Shown piece after piece: positions 38,736 through 46,370 of a stretch of DNA of 64,000 nucleotides; the first letter of the stretch is position 1; each line of letters begins with the position of its first letter. The translations under genes were made by a program, and so were the position numbers. This DNA comes from DAIMFL01 sp964372215 (GTDB taxonomy: Bacteria; Pseudomonadota; Alphaproteobacteria; Dongiales; Dongiaceae), in NCBI GenBank assembly GCA_964372215.1, contig CAYJQC010000001.1:1-64000 (forward strand), written 5' to 3'. The notes under the pieces were generated by a model that was not told the origin of the DNA, did not search any database, and worked only from the letters and a program-made list of their open reading frames with translations.

Positions 38736-40379
38736 CTACCGACTCTGGTGGCGCCAGTGGAAGATGGTCTGCTCGACCAGCTCGAGACTGGTGCTGTCGT
38801 GCTGCCAGGCCTCGGAGAAGGCGGTGCCCTGGCTGTGCGGCCGGTGCTCCGGCGCCAGGTCGTCGAACCGGATGCGCATCGGCAGCACGACGCCTTCGCC
38901 GACCGCGATCGCCTCCTGCGGCCTGAGCGCCGGCAGGGTGCTGATCAGCCCCGCGGCGGCCTCCGGCAGTGCCTTCTGCACGAAATGCTGGTCCTGCTCG
39001 TTGCTCATGCGCATGGCGAACAGGGTGTTGCACTGGGACAGGATGGTCTCGGAGATCTCCGCCGGGCGCTGGGTCACCAGGCCGAGGGAGACGCCGTATT
39101 TGCGGCCCTCCTTGGCGATCCGGGCGAGCGCTCGCCGGGTCGGCTCGAAGCCGTTGGCGGCATCGCGCGGCACGTAGCGATGCGCCTCCTCGCAGACCAG
39201 GAGCACCGGCACGCCGGCGCTACGGTCGGACCACACCGCGAAGTCGAACACCATGCGCACCAGCACGGAGACGACGACGTCGACGATCTCCGACGGCACG
39301 CCGGACAGGTCGATGATGGTGATCGGCTTGCCGTCGACCGGCACCCGGATGAAGCGGGCGATCACCTTGGCCATCACGTCGTGGATGGTGAGGCCTGAGA
39401 ACATGAAGGAGAAGCGCTTGTCCGACCGCAGCGATTCGATGCGCGCCTTCAAGCGCAGATAGGGCGTCGCGCCGTCGGCCTTGGTCAGCTTGCCCATGGC
39501 GTCGTCGACGATGCGGGCGAGCTCGGACAGGCGATAGGGCACCGGCGTGTCGATCGTCAGGTTGTCGTTGAACACCGCCTCCTCGACGGTCTTGCTCTTG
39601 GCGCCGAGGATCGCCTCGGCCAGGATCGCCGCCTCGCTTTCCGCGGTGTGGCTGTTCGGCGAGATCAGCACCGAGCTCAGCTCCTCGAAGTTCAGCAGCC
39701 AGTGCGGCAGCTGGAGATTGCCGATGTTGACCACCTCGGCCATGTCGCCGAACGCCGCCGAGTACTCGTTGTGCGGATCGATCAGGACGACGTGGCCGTT
39801 CGGATTCTCGTTGAGGATGGCGCGCAGCAGCAGCGCCACGGTGCAGGACTTGCCGGCGCCGGTCGTCCCCAGCACCGCGAAGTGCCGGCCCAGCATGTCG
39901 TCGGTGCGGATATAGGCCGGCAGGCTCGAATCCTGGTGGATCGTACCGATCCGCACATTGGCGTTGGAGGGCCGTGCGTAGACCCGCACCAGGTCCTCGC
40001 TGGTGGTGACGTGGACCTCCTGGCCGAGCGCGGGCATGACGGCGCAGCCGCGCTGGAACGGGCCGGCGGCGCCCTCGGCATCGAGCACCATCTCGCCGAA
40101 CAGGTCGATCTGCATCATCCGCACGTCGGTCGGCACCGGCGGCGAGGACGGCGTGGCGATCGCCAGCGAATTGAGGATGCCGAAGGCGTAGGAGCGCCCG
40201 GTCGCGATCTTGACCAGCGCGCCGATCTGGGCCTCGGCGCCGCCGGCGCTGCTGGTGCCCTTGGCCGGGGTGCCGCCATGCACCTCCAGCACCGCGGCGA
40301 CGCGCGAGCCCGCCACCGACACCACGCTGCCGAGATAGGTCGTCTGATCCGCCAGGATCGGTCCCGAGCCGTCCGCCAT
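38736..40379 (-). CDS. HerA-like (DUF87) ATPase
   Basis: 547 residues, FtsK/HerA-superfamily ATPase. An N-terminal HAS-barrel-like domain (~1-150) is followed by Walker A LGTTGAGKSCTVALLL, Walker B VLLVCEEAHRYVPRD, and a sensor/arginine-finger region RIAKEGRKYGVSLGLVTQRPAEIS. HerA translocases work with the nuclease NurA in end resection or in defence systems, but no nurA-like gene is adjacent. GC and codon use match the core genome, and it lies outside the tRNA island, on the other strand from the SIR2 gene. Confidence 0.85.
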   Translation of the reverse strand: MADGSGPILADQTTYLGSVVSVAGSRVAAVLEVHGGTPAKGTSSAGGAEAQIGALVKIATGRSYAFGILNSLAIATPSSPPVPTDVRMMQIDLFGEMVLDAEGAAGPFQRGCAVMPALGQEVHVTTSEDLVRVYARPSNANVRIGTIHQDSSLPAYIRTDDMLGRHFAVLGTTGAGKSCTVALLLRAILNENPNGHVVLIDPHNEYSAAFGDMAEVVNIGNLQLPHWLLNFEELSSVLISPNSHTAESEAAILAEAILGAKSKTVEEAVFNDNLTIDTPVPYRLSELARIVDDAMGKLTKADGATPYLRLKARIESLRSDKRFSFMFSGLTIHDVMAKVIARFIRVPVDGKPITIIDLSGVPSEIVDVVVSVLVRMVFDFAVWSDRSAGVPVLLVCEEAHRYVPRDAANGFEPTRRALARIAKEGRKYGVSLGLVTQRPAEISETILSQCNTLFAMRMSNEQDQHFVQKALPEAAAGLISTLPALRPQEAIAVGEGVVLPMRIRFDDLAPEHRPHSQGTAFSEAWQHDSTSLELVEQTIFHWRHQSR

Positions 40380-40527
40380 GTCGCTGCCGCTGCCTCCCGA
40401 GAAATGTCGCCGGAGTTCGGCAGGGCCGGCACCGGGCCCCGCGAGGCTAGCGCGAATTCCTTAACGGCCCCTGAGGGGGCCGGGAATCCCTGGAAACCGG
40501 CGGGTCCGGCCGTGCGGCCCGGTCGCC

Positions 40528-40557
40528 TTGACAGCCCGGCGGCCGACGCCATATACG
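40528..40557 (+). promoter_or_regulatory. Candidate promoter for tRNA-Met
   Basis: A perfect -35 TTGACA (40528-40533), an 18-bp spacer and TATACG (40552-40557). A start near 40564 would give a ~65-nt leader before the tRNA. Convincing motif match, unproven use. Confidence 0.5.
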
Positions 40558-40629
40558 GTGGCCTCCCTGCGGCCGGGCGTCCCTGTTAAGATTTCCGGGC
40601 GCGCCCATCGCAGCGGCCCACGAGGGTGT

Positions 40630-40706
40630 GGCGGAGTAGCTCAGTTGGTTAGAGCAGCGGAATCATAATCCGCGTGTCGGGGGTTCAAGTCCCTCCTCCG
40701 CTACCA
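40630..40706 (+). tRNA. tRNA-Met (CAT), elongator
   Basis: 77 nt including an encoded CCA. The acceptor GGCGGAG pairs with CTCCGCT (one G-T), the D stem GCTC/GAGC and anticodon stem GCGGA/TCCGC are intact, and the loop ATCATAA gives anticodon CAT. It lacks the initiator C1:A72 mismatch and the GGG/CCC anticodon stem, so it is an elongator; a tRNA-Ile(CAT) read by TilS cannot be fully excluded by eye. Its 3' 43 nt are duplicated at 44607-44650, marking it as an integration site. The T loop of this copy reads TTCAAGT, the distal one TTCGAGT. Confidence 0.93.
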
Positions 40707-40707
40707 T
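40664..40707 (+). repeat. Left att copy, within tRNA-Met
   Basis: From CATAATCCGCG in the anticodon loop and arm to the CCAT at the tRNA end. It differs from the right copy only at 40687 (A here, G at 44630). If the element restored the tRNA on entry, this copy is the element-borne one. Confidence 0.85.
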
Positions 40708-40803
40708 CCTCCAAGTCTCCAAGAATCAATGCGCCGGGCGCCCGAGCTGCTAATTGCGGATGGGCGGTTTCTGCGGCCTGAGGAGGTACGCTCGGCAGCC
40801 ACA

Positions 40804-40809
40804 TATAAT
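40804..40809 (+). promoter_or_regulatory. Consensus -10 (TATAAT) of the SIR2 gene
   Basis: A perfect TATAAT 37 bp before the ATG at 40847; no good -35 is seen at 17 bp. It argues that translation starts at 40847, since starts further upstream (40754, 40760) would lie before the promoter. Confidence 0.5.
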
Positions 40810-40846
40810 TTTGCTGCACTGCATCAACAGCAAGTGGTGGGCGGAC

Positions 40847-43800
40847 ATGGGATTAAGGTTCTCCGCTGACGGGCCCGAGTTTCCGGGCGACCTTGTCAAC
40901 CAGATCTTGGCCGGCAAGGTTGTGTTCGTCTGTGGTGCGGGCGTCAGCCTGCCTCAGCTACCAACGTTCAAGGGCTTGGTTACCGGAGTGTACGCCGAGC
41001 TCGGAATGCAGCCCGATGCTGCGGAACAAGGATCAATCGATGCTCAACGATATGAGGAGGCGTTAGGCGCCCTGGCCCGCCGTCACGCTCATCCGAAGAG
41101 GATCTACGAGGCGGTGGCTACGATTCTGGCGCCACCGCATCCAGCCGATCTCGCGCACCACCTGACGCTGCTTCGCTTATCACGTAATCTCGACAATCGC
41201 ATTGCCCTCATCACTACCAACTTCGATACCTTGTTCGAGCGCGCGGTCGAAGAGGCCGGAGCCGGGCGGGCGGCGCCGCTGAGCTTTGCGGGCCAGTCCT
41301 TGCCTGCACCGGGATCCGAGAACTTTGCCGGTGTCATTCACCTCCACGGCCGCCTCGCCGATCCTGACCTACGCCTCGATTCGACCGATCTTGTACTCAC
41401 CAGTGCCGAGTACGGCGATGCCTACATGCGATCAGGTTGGGCGGCACGCTTCTTATTCGATCTGGCGCGGTGCCGCACTCTGGTGCTGGTTGGGTACTCA
41501 GCTGGCGACGCTCCAGTCAGGTACTTCCTGAACGTCCTTGAAGCTGACCGGACTCGCTTCACAGACCTTCGGCCGGTCTATGCCCTTGACGCTGTCGGTG
41601 AGGGCGACGGGAGAGCGGGGCATGCCTGGAAGGCGCTTGCGGTGCACCCGCTTGCGTACCGACGCCAACAGACTCCTCAAGGAGACGAGGACCATTCGGT
41701 CCTGTGGCTGGACTTGGCAGCCCTGGCTGAGCTCATCGAGCGGCCCAAGGTCAATCGCCGCCGTCAAACTGCTGAGATTCTAGCCCGGCCCTTTGCTGAG
41801 GCGTCTCCGTCCGAACTCGACGCTGCAACTTGGCTACTGCAAGGTCGCCGTGACCTCTGGGACGTAGTTCTTGAGAGTGTTCGGGAGCCGGCTTGGTTTG
41901 ATCATCTGATCGCGAGGGAGCTTTGGTCGAAGGAGGATGCAGTTCGTGTATTGACGTCTTGGTGCAGCCGCGCCTGGACAGACCGGGAACGGCTTTACGC
42001 AGCGATTGACTGGCGACGCCGGTATGGAGTGGAGTTCGGAAAGGCGTTGGAAGATTGTCTTAGCCGTCAGCCTGATGCGCCTCCAGTTTGGATACGCGTC
42101 TGGCGTCTCTTGGCGCGGGATCGATCGAGCCAGTACACGGGCATCTCGGATACCGCACACGCCATCCGGGCACTCATTCGACGGGGAAACTTTCTCGATC
42201 AGGATCTTCGGCGCGCTGTCCGGCTGCTGACGCCCCAACTTGTGGTCGAAAAGCCGTGGCGCGGCGAGGGGGAGGATGCGGCCGCCGAGCCGACGAGTGT
42301 CAGTGATCTCGTTCGACGACGCTTGGAGGTCGTAGATCGCGGCAGTCTGCCGGAGCTTGTCGCGGCCTTAACTGGATTGGCTGACCGCTGCGAGCGCCTC
42401 ATCGAGATTGCTACAGATGAGCTGAAGTCGACACTTGAGCTGGCCAGAGATGCCTCGCTTGTTCGCGAGGGGTGGGACGCGACAGACTATGATGTTCCGT
42501 CGATAGAAGACCATCAACAGAATAGGCACCGCGACGGCGCCTTGTACCTGGCTAGGCTCCTCGCAGACTTGCTGCCAAAGCTCGGGCAGCAAGACAGATC
42601 GGCCGCCCGATACTGGGCAGAGAGGTGGCGCGACCTTCCTAACCGGCTAGGGCAGCGGTTGTGGTTGCATGCCCTGAGAACAGCCGATCTGTTTTCTCCG
42701 GACGAAGTTGCCGATGCCGTGATGGCTATGTCCAAGGATGACTTCTGGGCAATTCGCCGTGAGCTAGTTCTGCTCATGGCCGAGAAGCTATCAGAGGCAT
42801 CTCCACTGCTCGTCGAGCGCATCGTCGAAAGGATCGCTAGCGAGGCAGCAACGCTGTACACCGAGAAGGGCGGGCCGGAGCCCGATCAGACCGATTGGCG
42901 TCCCTCTGCACGAGACAGTGCTGCCTGGCTTCGGCTCTCTGCGCTCAATCGCGCGGGGGTGCTGACCCCACCGGGGCGACGCGCTCTCGAAGAGCTCAAG
43001 GAGCGGCATAGGTACCTGGACCGAGACTTCGAGGAGCAGGACCTGTTCCGCATCTGGTCAGGCGAAGTGCGATGGGTGGCTGGAGATCCCGCACCGATAC
43101 GCGCGGCAAGCCCCGAGAACCGATTGCAGGTCGCGCGTGAGCTAACTGCGAGCACAGATCCGGATGCTCAAGAAGGCTGGGGCGCGTATTGTCGATCGGA
43201 CCCTGCGGGAGCATTGGCGAGTTTCGGTGAGGCTGCACCTCAAATCGGGGATGCCCCACTCTGGGAGAACCTGCTTGCAGCACTTTCTGCTCCTGCCGAC
43301 AACCAGGACGATGCGAAGAAGGCTCGCCTAGCCGATTTGACTGAAAGGGTATTCGCTCTGTTCGAGCGAGCAAGTGAGGCTGTCCTTCAACGTCTTGTTG
43401 GACCCATAGCGGACCTGCTTCGGACGGCTCGCGTTCTGGGTGTTCGCCTCGGGCCCGGCTGGTGGGATCGGCTGTGGAAGGCTGCCGACGCTGAAGAGGA
43501 GAGCGAGGACTGGGATGACGCCGACGCATTCTTCTCTCGCGTGATTAACTCGGGCGCTGGACGGCTGGCAGAGGAGTTGCTGATTGCGATTGATGAGCAG
43601 CGGAAGGCCGGTCAGCAGGTGTCTCCCGAGGATGAAGTGCGCTTACGCACACTGTTGAGATCTGAAAGCGGCGCTGGCCGTCTCGCGCGTGGTTCCTGCG
43701 CACAGAACTCGGGGTTCGTTTGGTCTATCAGCCCACGCGATGCAGAGCGGTATTTCCTTCCATGGCTCCTTCTGGATGACCGCTACGGCGCCGCACTAAG

Positions 43801-44476
43801 AGCGGTGATGCTGGAGTATTCGGAACTCGGTGCAGGAGCGACAGCGGCTTTCAAGTACGCTGTTCTGAAAGGTGCCGAGGAAAGTGGAGCCGAGGCGCCC
43901 GCAGCTGCGCATGTGGCATCAAGAGTGCTTATGCCAGTGCTAAGCAGCTTCCTTACACAGGGGCGGGTAGATTGGGGCCTTTCAGCGGAAGAGGCGAGGA
44001 AGACCCTGCAAACTGCTGGCAACAGCATTCGCGAAGGCGCGGCCGAGTGTATGCGGGCCTGGGTGAGGGGGCTAGAATGCGGGCCAGCGGCGGCGTGGCG
44101 AACGGGCGTAGGCCCCTTGTTTAAGGCCGTTTGGCCGCCCGAGCGAGAATACCTGAACTCGCGTCTGACCGAGGACTTGGCGGCGACGTGCGTAAGTGCG
44201 GGGAACGCATTTCCGGAAGCGCTCGAAACGATCAAGCCATACTTGAGGCCGTTCGACGCTGACTGGGCAAGCCTCCACTTCATCGAGTCCTCGGAAGTAC
44301 CTGAGCAGTTCCCGAGAGAGACGCTTGAGCTGCTGTGGACGATTTGTGGACCAGAAAGCCGTGGCCAGATGACGGACCTCGGGGAGGTGCTTGACCGAAT
44401 CATCGGGGCCGACGAACGCCTGGAAACTGACCGGCGACTGCAGTGGCTGGAGCAGCGGGCTGTGCGCTACAAGTAG
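40847..44476 (+). CDS. Large SIR2-domain protein, likely NAD-targeting phage defence factor
   Basis: 1209 residues. The N-terminal SIR2-like domain (~20-280) shows the NAD-binding VFVCGAGVSLP, the TNFD motif in ALITTNFDTLFERA, the catalytic His in IHLHGRL and VLVGYSAGDAPV. The zinc-binding cysteines of true deacetylases are not evident, as in defence sirtuins that deplete NAD+. The remaining ~900 residues are helical, repeat-like and rich in Trp and Arg, ending with a conserved-looking EVPEQFPRETLELLWTIC; they resemble the DUF4020-type regions attached to SIR2 from memory, unverified, and probably sense the invader. Alone in the island. Its foreign codon use and tRNA site support transfer. 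Confidence 0.88.
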   Translation: MGLRFSADGPEFPGDLVNQILAGKVVFVCGAGVSLPQLPTFKGLVTGVYAELGMQPDAAEQGSIDAQRYEEALGALARRHAHPKRIYEAVATILAPPHPADLAHHLTLLRLSRNLDNRIALITTNFDTLFERAVEEAGAGRAAPLSFAGQSLPAPGSENFAGVIHLHGRLADPDLRLDSTDLVLTSAEYGDAYMRSGWAARFLFDLARCRTLVLVGYSAGDAPVRYFLNVLEADRTRFTDLRPVYALDAVGEGDGRAGHAWKALAVHPLAYRRQQTPQGDEDHSVLWLDLAALAELIERPKVNRRRQTAEILARPFAEASPSELDAATWLLQGRRDLWDVVLESVREPAWFDHLIARELWSKEDAVRVLTSWCSRAWTDRERLYAAIDWRRRYGVEFGKALEDCLSRQPDAPPVWIRVWRLLARDRSSQYTGISDTAHAIRALIRRGNFLDQDLRRAVRLLTPQLVVEKPWRGEGEDAAAEPTSVSDLVRRRLEVVDRGSLPELVAALTGLADRCERLIEIATDELKSTLELARDASLVREGWDATDYDVPSIEDHQQNRHRDGALYLARLLADLLPKLGQQDRSAARYWAERWRDLPNRLGQRLWLHALRTADLFSPDEVADAVMAMSKDDFWAIRRELVLLMAEKLSEASPLLVERIVERIASEAATLYTEKGGPEPDQTDWRPSARDSAAWLRLSALNRAGVLTPPGRRALEELKERHRYLDRDFEEQDLFRIWSGEVRWVAGDPAPIRAASPENRLQVARELTASTDPDAQEGWGAYCRSDPAGALASFGEAAPQIGDAPLWENLLAALSAPADNQDDAKKARLADLTERVFALFERASEAVLQRLVGPIADLLRTARVLGVRLGPGWWDRLWKAADAEEESEDWDDADAFFSRVINSGAGRLAEELLIAIDEQRKAGQQVSPEDEVRLRTLLRSESGAGRLARGSCAQNSGFVWSISPRDAERYFLPWLLLDDRYGAALRAVMLEYSELGAGATAAFKYAVLKGAEESGAEAPAAAHVASRVLMPVLSSFLTQGRVDWGLSAEEARKTLQTAGNSIREGAAECMRAWVRGLECGPAAAWRTGVGPLFKAVWPPEREYLNSRLTEDLAATCVSAGNAFPEALETIKPYLRPFDADWASLHFIESSEVPEQFPRETLELLWTICGPESRGQMTDLGEVLDRIIGADERLETDRRLQWLEQRAVRYK

Positions 44477-44606
44477 GGTGGACAGCTTCGGGCTTGTCGA
44501 AACAGGACCTGCCCATCACAGGTGGTCTACCCCCTTTGGGGTGACATCGGCTGGTAGCGCCAAGTTGCTAACCGTCAGATACATAATGCCAAGTTGCCGC
44601 AAGCCC

Positions 44607-44650
44607 CATAATCCGCGTGTCGGGGGTTCGAGTCCCTCCTCCGCTACCAT
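44607..44650 (+). repeat. Right att copy, displaced tRNA-Met 3' end
   Basis: Same 44 bp as 40664-40707 with one change (G at 44630). No tRNA 5' half precedes it, so it is not a functional tRNA. It is probably the original chromosomal 3' end left after integration. Confidence 0.88.
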
Positions 44651-44830
44651 TCTCGCCTCATCATTGATCGACATCGCGCCGGCCTTGCCGGCGATCAGCG
44701 CGCCCATCGCGCCCGACGCGGCATGGTCTGAATGCCCTGCCTTGCATCGCGCCGTACCCGCGACCTACCCTGCGCCCGGCAACGGCCCCGCGAGAGGGCC
44801 GCGGGGGGAAGGGCGAGGCGGCGGGCAGCG

Positions 44831-46354
44831 ATGGGCAGGGAATGCGGCATCGTCCTGGGCGCGGACCAGGGCACCACCAACACCAAGGTGGTGGCGCTCG
44901 ATTCCGACGGCCATGTGCTGGCGGAAGCGAGCCGCCCGCTCGCCAGCCAGTCGCCGCAGCTCGGCTGGGTCGAGCAGGACCCGGAAGCGATGCTGGCGAA
45001 CGTCGTCGCCTGCGCCCGCGAGGTGCTCGAGGCGACCGGCCGTGGGCCCGGCGACGTGCTCGGCCTCGGCATCGCCAACCAGACCGAGACCCTGGTGGTC
45101 TGGGACCGCCGCACGGGCAGCCCGGCGCTCCCCGCCATCGTCTGGAAATGCCGGCGCGGCGGCGACGAGATCGCGGGCCTGGGCGATCCCGCGACCGCCG
45201 CGCTGATCCGCCAGCGCACCGGGCTCAGCCTCGATCCCACCTTCACCGCGGCGAAGCTGAAATGGCTGTTCGCGCAGCGGCCGGAGATCGCCGCCGGCCT
45301 GCGCCGCGGCGACCTGCTGTTCGGCACGGTCGATTGCTGGCTGATCTGGAAGCTGACCGGGGGCGGGACTTACGCCACCGATGCCGGCAACGCCGCGCGC
45401 ACCATGCTGTGCGACATCCGCAAGGTCGCCTGGGACGGGGAACTGGCCGAGCTGTTCGGCCTGTCGTTCGGGCGGATGCCGGAGCTGCGCCGCTCGGCCG
45501 GGTCGTTCGGCCGCGCGACCGCCGCTCATCTCGGCGCCGAGATCCCGATCACCGCCGCGCTCGGCGACCAGCAGGCCTCGCTGTTCGGCCATGGCTGCTT
45601 CGACGCGGCCGAGATGAAGGTGACCTACGGCACCGGCGCCTTCATCTGGCACAACACCGGCGCCGAGCTCGATACCGGCCGCGACGACGGGCTGATCCGC
45701 ACCATCGCCTGGCAGCTCGACCAGACCTGCTACGCGCTGGAGGGCTTCATCATGTATGCCGGCGCGATCTTCGACTGGCTGGCGGCGCGGCTCGGCCTCG
45801 CTGGCGGCGGTCGCGCGGTGGCGGAACTGGCGCAGCAGGCCGGCGGCAGCGACGGCGTCGTGCTGATCCCGGCCTTCCAGGGCCTGGCCGGGCCGTGGTG
45901 GCGACCCGACGTGAAGGCCGGGCTGTTCGGCTTGTCCGAGGCGACCGGGCAGGGACAGATCTGCCACGCCGGAATCGAGGCGCTGTGCTATCAGGTCCGC
46001 GTCCTGATCGAGACCGTCGAGCGGGCGACCGGCCGCGCCGTCGCCACGGTCCGCGTCGATGGCGGGCCGACCCGGTCGGCGTATCTCATGCAGCTGCAGG
46101 CGGACATCCTGCGGCGGCCCCTGGCGCTGGCGGAATTCGACTCGATGACGCCCTATGGCGCGGCGCTGATGGCGGGGCTGGGGGCCGGGCTGTGGTCGGG
46201 GCTCGCCGAGCTCAGGCGGATCGTGATCGCGTCGCGCATGGTCGAGCCGCGGGCCGAGGCCACGCCGCGCTGGGACGCCGGCTATCGCGACTGGCGCGCC
46301 GCCGCCGAGGCCCTGCTGGCGATCGATCGCCGGCCCGGCGCGGGCGGCGGCTGA
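44831..46354 (+). CDS. glpK: Glycerol kinase-like FGGY kinase
   Basis: Phosphorylates glycerol (by inference) to glycerol 3-phosphate. 507 residues, two actin-like domains. LGADQGTTNTKVVALD, ANQTETLVVWDRRTG, LGDQQASLFGHG and KVTYGTGAFIWHNTG are GlpK-type motifs. ATG at 44831, with purine-rich sequence upstream. The glpD-like gene follows after 16 bp, supporting glycerol as substrate. It begins 180 bp after the island's right repeat, so it is core DNA. Confidence 0.88.
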   Translation: MGRECGIVLGADQGTTNTKVVALDSDGHVLAEASRPLASQSPQLGWVEQDPEAMLANVVACAREVLEATGRGPGDVLGLGIANQTETLVVWDRRTGSPALPAIVWKCRRGGDEIAGLGDPATAALIRQRTGLSLDPTFTAAKLKWLFAQRPEIAAGLRRGDLLFGTVDCWLIWKLTGGGTYATDAGNAARTMLCDIRKVAWDGELAELFGLSFGRMPELRRSAGSFGRATAAHLGAEIPITAALGDQQASLFGHGCFDAAEMKVTYGTGAFIWHNTGAELDTGRDDGLIRTIAWQLDQTCYALEGFIMYAGAIFDWLAARLGLAGGGRAVAELAQQAGGSDGVVLIPAFQGLAGPWWRPDVKAGLFGLSEATGQGQICHAGIEALCYQVRVLIETVERATGRAVATVRVDGGPTRSAYLMQLQADILRRPLALAEFDSMTPYGAALMAGLGAGLWSGLAELRRIVIASRMVEPRAEATPRWDAGYRDWRAAAEALLAIDRRPGAGGG

Positions 46355-46370
46355 GGCAGGGAACCGGATC

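Larger units (their letters stand above)
40664..44650 (+). mobile_element. tRNA-Met-integrated mini-island carrying one SIR2 gene
   Basis: Bounded by a 44-bp direct repeat (one mismatch) made of the tRNA 3' half plus one base. Crossing over between the copies would excise 3943 bp. The interior is less GC-rich than both flanks and uses codons such as TTA and CTA that are scarce around it. It holds one long gene and no integrase, transposase or relaxase. Two GCCAAGTTGC copies (44559-44568 and 44588-44597) sit beside the right repeat and could be recombinase arm sites. The pattern fits an element moved in trans by a tyrosine recombinase. Confidence 0.85.

Noticed and set aside
40754..40846. Upstream extension of the SIR2 protein
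   Set aside because: It would begin before the TATAAT at 40804 and adds 31 residues unlike the family; the ATG at 40847 fits the motif start and leader.
38736..44476. The HerA-like ATPase and the SIR2 gene as a SIR2-HerA defence system
   Set aside because: SIR2 with HerA is a known defence pair, and the genes are neighbours. However, they are on opposite strands, separated by the tRNA, and the HerA-like gene lies outside the att repeat with core-like composition. The SIR2 protein is also much larger than I recall for that system. Adjacency looks coincidental, though a functional test is cheap.
44607..44650. A second tRNA gene
   Set aside because: Only the 3' half is present, with no acceptor 5' strand, D arm or full anticodon stem; it is an att remnant.
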